The notes under the pieces were generated by a model. The model ran no database searches. It worked only from the letters and a program-made list of their open reading frames with translations, and was not told where the DNA came from. 34,039 nucleotides of DNA from Phycisphaeraceae bacterium (GTDB lineage: Bacteria; Planctomycetota; Phycisphaerae; Phycisphaerales; Phycisphaeraceae), in assembly GCA_020848195.1 (NCBI GenBank), contig JADLAP010000004.1, positions 1 through 34,039 on the forward strand, written 5' to 3'. Below, in pieces: positions 9,765 to 19,462 of this stretch. The translations under genes were made by a program, and so were the position numbers. Positions within the stretch are counted from its first letter, which is position 1. Each line of letters opens with the position of its first letter.

Positions 9765-9873
9765 GCCGGAATTGTAGTCCGCGGACGCGCGGGCAGTTTG
9801 CCCGCGGCTGGAATAAGAGAACGCCCGTGTCATACCGACTTGCACGACCTGCGAGGCGGGATACTCTGACATC

Positions 9874-10656
9874 ATGATAGAACTCGGCGTCAATATCGAT
9901 CACGTGGCGACGGTGCGGCAGGCGCGACGGACCTACGAGCCGGACCCGGTCTGGGCCGCGGCGGAAGCGCAGCTCGGCGGCGCGGACGGCATCACCATGC
10001 ACCTGCGCGAGGATCGCCGGCACATCCAGGACCATGACGTGGAACGCGTCAAGGGCATGTGCCACGTGAAACTGAACCTGGAGATGGCGGCCACGGAAGA
10101 GATGGTCGCCGTCGCGTGCCGGGTCAAGCCGCATCTGTCGATGCTCGTGCCCGAAGGCCGAACGGAAATCACCACGGAAGGCGGCCTGGACGTGGCGGGC
10201 CAGTTGCCGCGGCTGAAGGATGTGGTGACGAAGCTGAAGGCTGCGGGCCTGATGGTCAGTGCGTTCATCGATGCCGACCCGCGTCAGGTGGAAGCGGCTG
10301 CGGTCGCGGGGTTCGACACCTGTGAAATCCACACCGGCCCATGGGCGCATCGGTACTACGAACACGGGGGCAATCTGCGTCACCCGGCTGTACTGGCGGA
10401 ACTGAGCAAGGTCGCGGACAACGGCCGGCGCATCGTCGCCGCGGGAATGCAGTTCAACGCGGGCCACGCCCTGAACTATCGCAACGTCCAGCCGATCGCC
10501 GCGTTGCCGGCCCTGAAGGAACTGCACATCGGCCACGCCATCGTCAGCCGGGCCGTGTTCGTCGGCCTGCGCCAGGCGGTGGGTGAAATGAAGAAGCTGA
10601 TGGTCGAAGCCAGCGGCTACGCGGGTCAGTGGGTGGCGAAAGAAACCGCGCCGTAA
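9874..10656 (+). CDS. pdxJ: Pyridoxine 5'-phosphate synthase
   Basis: Characteristic PdxJ sequence MIELGVNIDHVATVRQARRTYEPDPVWAA...GADGITMHLREDRRHIQDHDV...KLNLEMA...SMLVPEGRTEITTEGGLDV...FIDADPRQVEAA...ELHIGHAIVSRAVFVGL. Confidence 0.97.
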   Translation: MIELGVNIDHVATVRQARRTYEPDPVWAAAEAQLGGADGITMHLREDRRHIQDHDVERVKGMCHVKLNLEMAATEEMVAVACRVKPHLSMLVPEGRTEITTEGGLDVAGQLPRLKDVVTKLKAAGLMVSAFIDADPRQVEAAAVAGFDTCEIHTGPWAHRYYEHGGNLRHPAVLAELSKVADNGRRIVAAGMQFNAGHALNYRNVQPIAALPALKELHIGHAIVSRAVFVGLRQAVGEMKKLMVEASGYAGQWVAKETAP

Positions 10657-10677
10657 TCCCCCGGCCATCGCCCATCA

Positions 10678-11880
10678 TCACGCGGGCGTCTGACTCGGCG
10701 TGGCGAGAGACGGGTGTTGCAGCCTGTGCCACAGGGTGGGCCAGAACAGCAGCACTCCGGCGGGCAGCGCCATGGCGAGCATGCCGTAAGCCTGGATCGG
10801 CCGGCTCCACGGCATGGAAGCAATCGCCATGCAGCCGGCGGCGACCATGAACTGATAGAACACCATGAACGACGACGCCGAGCCGACGTCGGTGTGGACC
10901 TGTTCGAGCACGAGATGATTGCTCAGCGGCCGGCTCATGCCTCCGCAGAACGTGCATACGCCCATGGGAACGGCGAAGCCCAGCGGATGCAGGCCGCCGA
11001 AGAGGACGATGCCCAGTCCGCCCGCGATGCCGCCGACCATGCAGAGGGTCAGCAGCACGCCGTCGGACATGAACTTCACCAGCCGGGTGCAAACGAAAGC
11101 GCCGAGCATGGACATGCCCGCATTGATGCCGAAGAGGATGCTGAACATCTGCTCGGAAAGTTTGAAGAATTCGATGTAAACCATGGAGACGATGGCCAGG
11201 TAACCGAAGTAGGGACCGATGAGCAGGCCCATGACCTTATTGGCCATCACGTAGCGTCGGTTGCCCAGCAGGACGACATAGCGAGCCAGCCAGTTGCCGA
11301 TGTGGCCTGGCACGCGGCTGGCGATGGTTTCGCGGAAGCGGATGGAAGCGGCGAGGGGGATCATGGCCGCGGCGCCCTGGACGATGAAGATCGCCCGCCA
11401 ATGGAATGCCTTGAGCATCATCGCGCCGATCATGGGCGACACCATGGGCGCGACGGCAAGGATGACGCCGAGCCACGCGAGGGCGGTTTTGCGCTGCTGG
11501 CCTTCAAAGCGGTCGCGGCAGATGGCCATGCACATCGACGAAGGCCCAGCCGCGCCGGCGCCCTGAAGGATGCGACAGAGGATGAGCTGCCCCACCGTGC
11601 CCGTTCCCGCGCAGGCCAGCGACGCGCCGGCGAACAGCGTCAGCCCGCCGATCAGCACCGGCTTGCGGCCATAATGATCCGACACCGGCCCGCACAGCAG
11701 CAAACCCACGCTGAAGCTGACGAACCACAGCACCAGCGTCAATCCCACCTGATTCGTCGGCACGCGCCACTGCTCGGCGATCACCGGCATCGCGGCCAGA
11801 TACATGTCCGTCGCCATCGGCGGCAGCGCGGCAATCAGAGCCAGAAACACCACATCACGTAAAGTCGCCTTGGCGTGCAT
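10678..11880 (-). CDS. MFS transporter, Bcr/CflA-like multidrug efflux family
   Basis: 12-TM-like hydrophobicity; LPPMATDMYLAAMPVIAEQW N-terminus and GPVSDHYGRKPVLIGGL motif typical of Bcr/CflA. Confidence 0.88.
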   Translation of the reverse strand: MHAKATLRDVVFLALIAALPPMATDMYLAAMPVIAEQWRVPTNQVGLTLVLWFVSFSVGLLLCGPVSDHYGRKPVLIGGLTLFAGASLACAGTGTVGQLILCRILQGAGAAGPSSMCMAICRDRFEGQQRKTALAWLGVILAVAPMVSPMIGAMMLKAFHWRAIFIVQGAAAMIPLAASIRFRETIASRVPGHIGNWLARYVVLLGNRRYVMANKVMGLLIGPYFGYLAIVSMVYIEFFKLSEQMFSILFGINAGMSMLGAFVCTRLVKFMSDGVLLTLCMVGGIAGGLGIVLFGGLHPLGFAVPMGVCTFCGGMSRPLSNHLVLEQVHTDVGSASSFMVFYQFMVAAGCMAIASMPWSRPIQAYGMLAMALPAGVLLFWPTLWHRLQHPSLATPSQTPA

Positions 11881-11908
11881 CGCGGTGATGATACTGATCC
11901 GCAGGCGA

Positions 11909-13771
11909 TCACGGAGCCGGCGGCGTGTTATCCACCCGCATCAAGGCCCGCTGCCCCGCCGCGTATTTGGGGTCCAGCTTCAGCGCCTGGACGATCTCCG
12001 CGCGGGCTTCGTCGCGGCGTCCCTTCGCCAGCAGCGCCAGGCCGAGATTCACGCGGGCCACGGCTTCCTCCTTGCCGGAAGGCGACATGCCGATGGCCTT
12101 GCGGTAATGCTCGATCGCCTCATCAAAGCGGCTCTGCGAGGCGAAGCTCATGCCCAGGTTGAGCTGTGCCTGATGCAGTCCGGGCGAAACTTCCACCGCG
12201 CGGGAAAAGGCGTGGAACGCCTCTTCGTGCCGGCCCAGTTTCGTCAGTGCCGTCCCCATGTTGTTCCACGCCCGCGCCATCTGAGGCCGAGCCGTCACCG
12301 CCTGCTGATACAGGAACAGGGCTTTCTCATGCTCGCCACGTTTGAAGTACACCACGCCGAGATTGTCCAGCACCAGTTCGCTGCTGCGAACGCTGAGCGC
12401 ATGTTCGAGCAACCGCTGCGCCTGGTCCAGATCGCCGCGATCCGAAAGGATTTTCGCCGCCCCGTTGAGCGACTGCACATCGTTGGGATACAGGGCCAGG
12501 GCGCTGGTCCAGATGGTCAGCTCATCCTGATAATCGTTCAGCCGCAGGTTGCACAGGCCGACCATGCCCGCCACGACCGCGCCGACCAGCGTCCAGCCGG
12601 CCACCCGACCCGCCTTCGGCGACGATGCGAACCAGCGCGACCCGGCTTTGACGAACAGCACCACCAGCCACGCCAGCACCGCCGCCAGGGGCAGATACAT
12701 CCGCCGCTCGGCCACGACTTCAATGGGTATGGCGATGATGCTCGACGTCGGCGCGAGGATGAAAAAGAACCATACCGCACTCAATCCGGCCACGCGGTTT
12801 TTCACCACCGCCCACGCCCCGGCCACGAACATCGCGGTCAGCACCAATGCCGGCCCCAACACCTGCGACACGGATGTCGCCACCGGCCAGTCGTACGACA
12901 CCGACAGCGGCCACGGAATCACGCACAGCCTCAGGTACCAGCCGATCACTCCCGACTGCGTGAGCAGATTCACCCATGGGCTGTATTGGAAACCGAACCC
13001 GGCCGACGCGCTGCGCGGATTGGGAATGTTCAGATACGCCAGCAGCGCCCACGATGCAGCCAGACCCACATACAGCCCGCGATGCCGGCTCAGCGCCTCG
13101 CGGAACGTGCCGCTGAAGATGGCGCGATCGCACAACAGCACCAGCAGCGGCGCTGAGACCATGACCTCCTTGCTCGCCATGCCCGCGAAACAGGCGAGGA
13201 CGGAAACCGCCATCCACGCCTCGGCAGCGGCTTTGCGGCCAGGCGGCGTCTGGGCCTCCCACATGCGAAACGCGGCATAGATCGTCAGCAGGCAGCACAG
13301 GGACATCAGCAGCTCGGTGCGCTGCATGACGTAGACGACCGTTTCGCTCAGCAGCGGATGGGCGACCCAGAGCAGTGCCGCCGCCAGCGCCAGCTCGTCC
13401 GGCCGAACCAATCGGGCCGCGCGAAACACCCGTCGCAGCACGCCCCACAGCAGCAGCGCACACAGCAGATGGCAGCCGTGGCTGAACAGGTGATAGCCCA
13501 GCGGATGCACACCGCCGATCGCGTAATTGAGGGCGAAGCTCAGATTCACCAGCGGCCGGCCGGCGACGGACGTTTCCCGCGGCGGCTGCAGAGCCTGCCA
13601 CGGCGGCAGCAACTGGCGGATCGTCGGATTCTCGACAATCGCATGAATGTCGTCGAAGAACATCGGCGTCATCCACCCCCGGGCAAACGCCAGCAGTCCG
13701 ACGACCAGCAGCAGGATGGGCCGCCAGGGAATGGTTCGTTTTACGCCCAGTTGCGCAGGTTGATCGAGCAT
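11909..13771 (-). CDS. Polytopic membrane protein with C-terminal TPR repeats
   Basis: N-terminal multi-TM region followed by TPR units (LVLDNLGVVYFKRGEHEKALFLYQQAV, ARAWNNMGTALTKLGRHEEAFHAFSRAVEVSP, AQLNLGMSFASQSRFDEAIEHYRKAIGMSP). Confidence 0.85.
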   Translation of the reverse strand: MLDQPAQLGVKRTIPWRPILLLVVGLLAFARGWMTPMFFDDIHAIVENPTIRQLLPPWQALQPPRETSVAGRPLVNLSFALNYAIGGVHPLGYHLFSHGCHLLCALLLWGVLRRVFRAARLVRPDELALAAALLWVAHPLLSETVVYVMQRTELLMSLCCLLTIYAAFRMWEAQTPPGRKAAAEAWMAVSVLACFAGMASKEVMVSAPLLVLLCDRAIFSGTFREALSRHRGLYVGLAASWALLAYLNIPNPRSASAGFGFQYSPWVNLLTQSGVIGWYLRLCVIPWPLSVSYDWPVATSVSQVLGPALVLTAMFVAGAWAVVKNRVAGLSAVWFFFILAPTSSIIAIPIEVVAERRMYLPLAAVLAWLVVLFVKAGSRWFASSPKAGRVAGWTLVGAVVAGMVGLCNLRLNDYQDELTIWTSALALYPNDVQSLNGAAKILSDRGDLDQAQRLLEHALSVRSSELVLDNLGVVYFKRGEHEKALFLYQQAVTARPQMARAWNNMGTALTKLGRHEEAFHAFSRAVEVSPGLHQAQLNLGMSFASQSRFDEAIEHYRKAIGMSPSGKEEAVARVNLGLALLAKGRRDEARAEIVQALKLDPKYAAGQRALMRVDNTPPAP

Positions 13772-13904
13772 CGGTTCGCCTTACCTGAACTCCACCGGCC
13801 GGAAGGGTTAACACGCGTCTTACAACAATGTAGGATGACGACGGTCTGGACCCAAATCGCCGGCCATCGGGCGATGGCTGGTTCCGCACTGGAGAACAAG
13901 GGTT

Positions 13905-14894
13905 ATGCAACAGCCGGATTCCCAAGCATCCACCTGTGCCGCCGCTGAGGACCATCTGTCCAAGTGGCCCATCATCCGCCGGATATTCATCTTCGCCCTG
14001 GTGCTCGGCGTCGGCGTGTACGTGGCATGGTGGGCGGCCCTGTATTTCATGCAGGATGAGCTGCTCTTCCCCGGCAAGAGCCTGCCCGTGCCCGCCCGAA
14101 CGCTACGGTTTCCCAACGCCAAAGTCATCGTCACCAACCTGCCCGACGGCGGTCAGGCCGAGGCGTGGCTGATCCCCGGCATCGGCGTCGACGATCAGCA
14201 TCCCGGCCCGATGGTCATGTACTTCCACGGCAACGCGGAACTGATCGACTACCTCGACGATGTCATTCTGGCTTACTGGCAGCGCGGCATTTCCGTCCTG
14301 CTGCCGGAGTACCGGGGCTATGGCCGGGTCTCCGGCGAACCTTCCCAGCAGGCCCTCCGCGAAGACTGTCTGCAGTTCTTCGACATCGCGATGGAACAGC
14401 CCATGGTCGATCGCAACCGGATCGTGTTCCATGGCCGCTCGCTCGGTTCGGCTGTCGCGGTGGATCTGGCTTCCTATCGCAAACCGGCGGGACTGGTCAT
14501 CGAATCCGCATTCACCAGCATGGTCGAATTGGCGCACGACCTGGCGGCTCCGGGCTTCCTCGTCCGCAATCCCTACCTCACCGATCAGGTGCTGCCCCTG
14601 CTTCACGTGCCCACGCTGATCATGCACGGCGCGGACGATGACATCATTCCCGTGAAATACGGCCGAAAACTCGCGGCCCTGACCCCCGACGCCGCTTATG
14701 TGGAACTCAAAGCAGGCCACAACGATCTGGCGATGCTCCCGGAATACTGGCCCCACATCTTCGACCTGCTCCACAAGCTGAACATCCGCACGGAAATCCT
14801 GGCCCGGAAACTGCCCGCTTCGGGCGAAATCCCGGACAGCACCACCCAGCCGGACACGCAACCCGCCGCCACCGCGCCGGCGACGCAACCCTGA
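13905..14894 (+). CDS. Membrane-anchored alpha/beta hydrolase (Bem46-like)
   Basis: N-terminal TM helix; MVMYFHGNAE, nucleophile elbow VFHGRSLGSAVAVDLA, LIMHGADDDIIPVKYGRKLA, LKAGHNDL. Confidence 0.88.
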   Translation: MQQPDSQASTCAAAEDHLSKWPIIRRIFIFALVLGVGVYVAWWAALYFMQDELLFPGKSLPVPARTLRFPNAKVIVTNLPDGGQAEAWLIPGIGVDDQHPGPMVMYFHGNAELIDYLDDVILAYWQRGISVLLPEYRGYGRVSGEPSQQALREDCLQFFDIAMEQPMVDRNRIVFHGRSLGSAVAVDLASYRKPAGLVIESAFTSMVELAHDLAAPGFLVRNPYLTDQVLPLLHVPTLIMHGADDDIIPVKYGRKLAALTPDAAYVELKAGHNDLAMLPEYWPHIFDLLHKLNIRTEILARKLPASGEIPDSTTQPDTQPAATAPATQP

Positions 14895-14955
14895 GACGCC
14901 TTGCCCGACGTGTTTTGCGCGTTACCATCCCTTGACGATTGCTACAGGGTTACTC

Positions 14956-15348
14956 ATGGCTGATCGCGTTCCGCCTGTGAAAATCAAACCGCTGGACGAC
15001 AGCTACGTCGATGTGCAGGAAATCGGGCTGGTCACGGTCGTCAGTCCGCGGGACAAGCACCTGACCGGCGAAGGCTGGACCCGCCTGCTGCGCCGCGTCA
15101 TCGGCGACCAGATCGACAAATCCGACAGCCCGCTCATCCTGCTCGATCTGGGCAAGGTGGAGCACATGTCCTCGGCGATTCTGGGCGAACTCATCGGCCT
15201 CAACCGCAAAATCACCCTGCGCGGCGGCAAATTCCGACTGGCGGCGATGAGGCCCGAAGTGGCGGAAATCTTCGCCATCACCCGATTGCACCAGTCCTTT
15301 GAAATCCGGCCCTCCGTCGAAGCGGCGCTGACCAACTTTCAACCCTGA
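14956..15348 (+). CDS. STAS-domain protein (anti-sigma factor antagonist-like)
   Basis: VTVVSPRDKHLTGEG...LILLDLGKVEHMSSAILGELIGLNRKITLRGGKFRLAAMRPEVAEIFAITRL; Ser-containing VEHMSSAILG motif. Confidence 0.85.
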   Translation: MADRVPPVKIKPLDDSYVDVQEIGLVTVVSPRDKHLTGEGWTRLLRRVIGDQIDKSDSPLILLDLGKVEHMSSAILGELIGLNRKITLRGGKFRLAAMRPEVAEIFAITRLHQSFEIRPSVEAALTNFQP

Positions 15349-15376
15349 TCTTCCCGGTTTTGGTTACGCCCCCGCC

Positions 15377-16420
15377 TCATTCCATCCGCACCTGTCGCAG
15401 CACGTCGCTCAATTGTGCTTCCGTGCTGATCTCCCGGATCACCGCCGGATTTTCGGTCCAGTCGATCGTGCCGAAGAACAGCCGGTTGCGATCCCCGTGC
15501 CAGCGGAAATAGCACACGAACCAGCATTCCCCGGACGTCGCGATCCGTTCGATGGACAGCGGCGTGGGACACGGAACACGCAGCTCCGGGCTGGGAACCG
15601 TTCCCGGCGTGTCGCAGACAAACCGGAACGTGCGAACATCCCCGGGCGAAAAGGACAACGGATTGTCCGACAACGCATATGCGGCACGAAATCCCGCCAG
15701 CTTCGGTCCGTAGTCATTCATCCACAACACATACCGGCCGCCAAGCGGATGAACGGAACACGACTCGGCGGCGGAGCCGGGAATCCTGTTGAGCGCGATG
15801 ACATCGGGCAGAGGTTCCCACGTCACCATGTCCCGGCTGGCGCAAGCACACACGCAAGCCCCGTCGTGGCCGGTGTAGAGCAGAACGGTTTGCCCCTGAT
15901 GATCGAACACGAACGGATCGCGGCCGACGGCGGCGCGGATCGGACCCTGTTCCCATCGCGTCCATCGTTGCAAATCCGACGAGGTGGCGTAGGAGATGAA
16001 CACATCCTCGCCGCCGCTGCCCATATAGAACATGTAGTAGACGCCGAGCCGCTGATAGACGTATGGGGCCCAGACGTGTGCGTTTTCCCATGGCCGGTCG
16101 CCGACGGCCAGCGGCATGGGATGGCGAATCCAATGGCAATAGTCCGTCGTGCTGGCGTGACCGAAGGAGATTTCGTTGCCGGTGACCCAGCAGACTTCGC
16201 CCGGCCTGCCGTCAATGTGGAACAGATGCAGGCGACCATCGACCCGGATGACGCCAAAGTCCTTGACGTAGCCGCCGGGCGGCGCGTAGCCGATCGACAG
16301 AAAATCCCGGTCTGGAAAGTGGTAGTCCTCCGCCTTCGCATGAAGCCGAACGCCCGGATGGATATTGAACTGCTTGGACAGCCTCTGGACTTCTTTTTCA
16401 TTCCATGCCATGAGGGACAA
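15377..16420 (-). CDS. Glycoside hydrolase-like five-bladed beta-propeller protein (GH32/GH43 superfamily)
   Basis: KDFGVIRVDGRLHLFHI, GRDPFVFDHQGQTVLLYTGHD (RDP-like) and ESCSVHPLGGRYVLWMND blocks; probable start MAWNEKE. Confidence 0.7.
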   Translation of the reverse strand: MSLMAWNEKEVQRLSKQFNIHPGVRLHAKAEDYHFPDRDFLSIGYAPPGGYVKDFGVIRVDGRLHLFHIDGRPGEVCWVTGNEISFGHASTTDYCHWIRHPMPLAVGDRPWENAHVWAPYVYQRLGVYYMFYMGSGGEDVFISYATSSDLQRWTRWEQGPIRAAVGRDPFVFDHQGQTVLLYTGHDGACVCACASRDMVTWEPLPDVIALNRIPGSAAESCSVHPLGGRYVLWMNDYGPKLAGFRAAYALSDNPLSFSPGDVRTFRFVCDTPGTVPSPELRVPCPTPLSIERIATSGECWFVCYFRWHGDRNRLFFGTIDWTENPAVIREISTEAQLSDVLRQVRME

Positions 16421-16478
16421 CCTATGCCATTGAACCTCTGTTCGGTGCAGCCCGCGGGACCATCCATCGGGATCAGCA

Positions 16479-18014
16479 TCAGCCCGCCACCAGCTTCGCC
16501 ATCAGGTCGAACTCACCGGCCAGCGCGCCGTACAGCCGCTGGTACTGGGCGTGATGTTTGGCGTACAGGGCGGCGAGCTTGCGGTTGGGCTTGAGTTTTT
16601 CCGTTTCGTGGATGACCGCCTTGCACGCCTGGGGCACGTTCTTCCAGACGCCGGCTCCGACGCCGGCGAGGATGGCCACGCCATACGCGGGGCCTTCCTG
16701 GGCGTTGATGGTCGCCACGGGTTTGCCGTAGATGTCCGCCTGAAGCTGACGCCAGAAGCTGGACCTTGCGCCGCCGCCGGAGAGTCGTACGGTGTTGACG
16801 GCGATGCCCATGCCGTCCATCACCTGCAGGGCGTCGGCCATGCCGAAGGTGACGCCCTCCAGCACGGATCGCACGAGCATGGGACGGTTGTGCCGGCTGG
16901 TCAGGCCGATCCATCCGCCGCGTGCGTTGGGATTGGCATACGGACATCGTTCGCCGGTCAGATAGGGCAGGAAGAACAGCCCTTCGCAGCCCGCGGGGGC
17001 TTTGTCCGCCTCGGCGATCAGCAGTTCGTACGGATCGACCTTGCGTTTTTTCGCTTCCGCCAGTTCCACGCGGGCCAGATGGTTGCGGAACCACTGGAAC
17101 GAGCCGCCGGCGGCGAGCATGCAGCCGAACACGCACCACTTGCCCTCCACTGCCGCGCACATGGTGTGTACGCGCCCCTGCGGGTCGTAGGTTGGCTTGT
17201 CGGCGTGAGCGAAGACGACGCCGCTGGTGCCGAGGGTGGCGCTGACGATGCCGGAGGCGACGATGCCGTTGCCCACCGCGCCGGCCGGCTGATCGCCGCT
17301 GCCGCCGACGACGGGCGTTCCCTTTTTCAGCCCCATCGCCGCCGCCGCCGCCGCGTGGATTTCACCACTGACGACATGCGACTCGAAGCACCGCGGCATC
17401 AGGGCGGAATCGATTTCCAGCATCGACAGCACATCCTTGTTCCACGCCCGCTTGCGGACATCGAGCAGCAGCGTGCCGGAGGCGTCGCCGACTTCCGTGG
17501 CGTACTGGCCGGTCATGCAATAGCGGATGTAGTCCTTGGGCAGCAGGATGTGTTTGGTCTTGTCGTAGACTTTCGGTTCATGCTGACGGACCCAGAGGAT
17601 TTTGGGTGCGGTGAAGCCGGTGAGCGCCGGATTGCCGACCATGTCGATAAGCTTGGCCCGACCGCCGGCCTTGGCTTCGATCCGGGCGCATTGTTCGCTG
17701 GTGCGTTGATCGTTCCACAGCAGCGCGGGGCGAAGGGGTTTGTCGCCGTCGGCGAGGAACACCGAGCCGTGCATCTGGCCGGAGAGTCCCACGGCAATCA
17801 CCTGCTCGGCCTTGACTTTGGCTTTCTTCATCACGGCTTTCGTGGCCTGACAGGTCGCCTGCCACCACTGGCGCGGGTCCTGTTCCGACCAGCCTGGACG
17901 GGGGGAATACAGGTCATGTTCCGCGGTGGCGGTGGCGTAGACCTTGCCTTTTGTGTCGCAGATGAGCGTTTTGGTGCCGGACGTTCCGATGTCGATGCCG
18001 AGCAGGTAGGCCAT
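16479..18014 (-). CDS. xylB: Xylulokinase (FGGY carbohydrate kinase)
   Basis: MAYLLGIDIGTSGTKTLICD, VGLSGQMHGSVFL, LLWNDQRTSEQCARI, VGGSGDQPAGAVGNGIV, LTGERCPYANPNARGGWIGL, RLSGGGARSSFWRQLQADIYG. Confidence 0.93.
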   Translation of the reverse strand: MAYLLGIDIGTSGTKTLICDTKGKVYATATAEHDLYSPRPGWSEQDPRQWWQATCQATKAVMKKAKVKAEQVIAVGLSGQMHGSVFLADGDKPLRPALLWNDQRTSEQCARIEAKAGGRAKLIDMVGNPALTGFTAPKILWVRQHEPKVYDKTKHILLPKDYIRYCMTGQYATEVGDASGTLLLDVRKRAWNKDVLSMLEIDSALMPRCFESHVVSGEIHAAAAAAMGLKKGTPVVGGSGDQPAGAVGNGIVASGIVSATLGTSGVVFAHADKPTYDPQGRVHTMCAAVEGKWCVFGCMLAAGGSFQWFRNHLARVELAEAKKRKVDPYELLIAEADKAPAGCEGLFFLPYLTGERCPYANPNARGGWIGLTSRHNRPMLVRSVLEGVTFGMADALQVMDGMGIAVNTVRLSGGGARSSFWRQLQADIYGKPVATINAQEGPAYGVAILAGVGAGVWKNVPQACKAVIHETEKLKPNRKLAALYAKHHAQYQRLYGALAGEFDLMAKLVAG

Positions 18015-18154
18015 GGGTGGTCTCCGTGAGGTTGCGGCGGAGTTGGTGAATCTACGGAGACGCAGACGAAACGCAAGTGGAAGTGATTCTGTCCCGTCAG
18101 GGTTCCGCGACGCCGCGAGCGGCGGAAGCGAAAGAGAGGATACGATACAGCGAT

Positions 18155-19462
18155 ATGCGAACGATGCGAGGGGGCATGGAGTTTGAGTCCGGGGAGATGG
18201 TTGAGATGTCTCAACCGCCGGAGCGTCTGGCGACGGCGAAGCTGCGATGGCGTTTGCGTCATCGGCCGGAAGTGCCCATTGGCCAGATCATGGAATCGGG
18301 TCAGCCGCTGACGAAACCGACGGATCCGCGTTACGGCGGGCAGTCCTCGCCGTTCGACGCGAAACTGGAAGACGTGCGGGAATGCGTCGAAGACGACGGC
18401 GGCTGGGAGGTATCCCTCGTTCCGCAGGAGCCGGACGCGCCGACGAGCATCTCGCTTCCCGCGCCGCGAACGCGTCAGCTTGACCCGTGGCTGGACCTGA
18501 TCCGGCTGCATGGCCCGTGGGACGACCAGGACGGCGGCGTGGGGCTGGTGGCCCAGATGGAAGCCGCGAAGCTGACCCGCGCGGAAACCGTGTTGTGCGT
18601 CGGCGTGGACGAGTTTCCGCCCTATCCTCACCACACCAGCCTGCTGCGCAGCTTTCCTGATGCCGCGGTGATGGGACTGCGGCTGATGAGCGACCTGGTC
18701 GGTGCGTCGGCCCCGGTGATGGTGATCGGCCCGGATGGCTCGCTGCGGCAGGATCTGCGAGGCCGATGCGTGGATCAGTGGGTGAAACTGGTGACGACGG
18801 AAGGCGTGTACCCGCAGGCCGACCCGACGCTGGCGGTATGGTGCGCCGCCAAGGGCAAACGAAAGCTCGCGCCGGGCCGCAACCCCATGGAACAACGTGT
18901 GGTGGTGATAGGGCCGTGGACGGCGATCCGCCTGGGTCGCTGGCTCTCGCGGGACCGGCTGGACATGGTGCGTCCCTTGTGGATCGGCTGGCCGGAGCGC
19001 GACGCGCTGATGCACGCCGCATGGGTTTGGCCGGGGCAGTCCGCTTTCACCCTGCACACGCGACTCGCCGCGGAAACGCATGGCCACGAGGGCGTGCTCG
19101 TGCGGGGGCATCCCCTGACTGGACAGCGACTGATCCCGGAAGAAGCCGGAGCGAATCCGTTTGCCTCCATCGAGGAAGCGGAGCTGATTACGGTCTGCCG
19201 TCCAGGCCCGGCGGTGACGCCTTCGGCGTGCATTTCGTGTTCCTGGTGCGCCCAGGCGTGTCCGACCTCGCTGAGGCCGGCACGGATGTACCGGCGTGCC
19301 CAGGCCCCCGGACGCGATCTGACGCTGGCCGAATCGCTGCAATGGTGCGTGGACTGCGGCCTGTGCACGCAGGTATGTCCCTCTTCCCTGCCGCTGGCGG
19401 CGACATTCCGCACCGCCCGGCGGCGCTTGGCGAAAATGATCCGCCAGTTGGAGCCGTCATGA
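18155..19462 (+). CDS. RnfC-like ferredoxin-type protein (divergent)
   Basis: C-terminal two 4Fe-4S motifs CISCSWCAQACP and CVDCGLCTQVCPSSLPLAATFR matching RnfC architecture; the GGAGFP-type motif and AECEPY motif of RnfC are not present. Confidence 0.75.
   Translation: MRTMRGGMEFESGEMVEMSQPPERLATAKLRWRLRHRPEVPIGQIMESGQPLTKPTDPRYGGQSSPFDAKLEDVRECVEDDGGWEVSLVPQEPDAPTSISLPAPRTRQLDPWLDLIRLHGPWDDQDGGVGLVAQMEAAKLTRAETVLCVGVDEFPPYPHHTSLLRSFPDAAVMGLRLMSDLVGASAPVMVIGPDGSLRQDLRGRCVDQWVKLVTTEGVYPQADPTLAVWCAAKGKRKLAPGRNPMEQRVVVIGPWTAIRLGRWLSRDRLDMVRPLWIGWPERDALMHAAWVWPGQSAFTLHTRLAAETHGHEGVLVRGHPLTGQRLIPEEAGANPFASIEEAELITVCRPGPAVTPSACISCSWCAQACPTSLRPARMYRRAQAPGRDLTLAESLQWCVDCGLCTQVCPSSLPLAATFRTARRRLAKMIRQLEPS

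Noticed and set aside
9409-10668. 419-aa minus-strand ORF over pdxJ
   Set aside because: Antisense to a confident pdxJ call; composition typical of shadow ORFs.
10714-11862. 382-aa His/Asp/Glu-rich ORF antisense to the MFS gene
   Set aside because: Composition is the complement of hydrophobic codons; no domain recognisable.
18766-19458. N-terminal extension of the RnfD-like ORF
   Set aside because: Overlaps the RnfC-like gene in another frame and looks like out-of-frame translation; ATG at 19459 with ATGA coupling is a better start.
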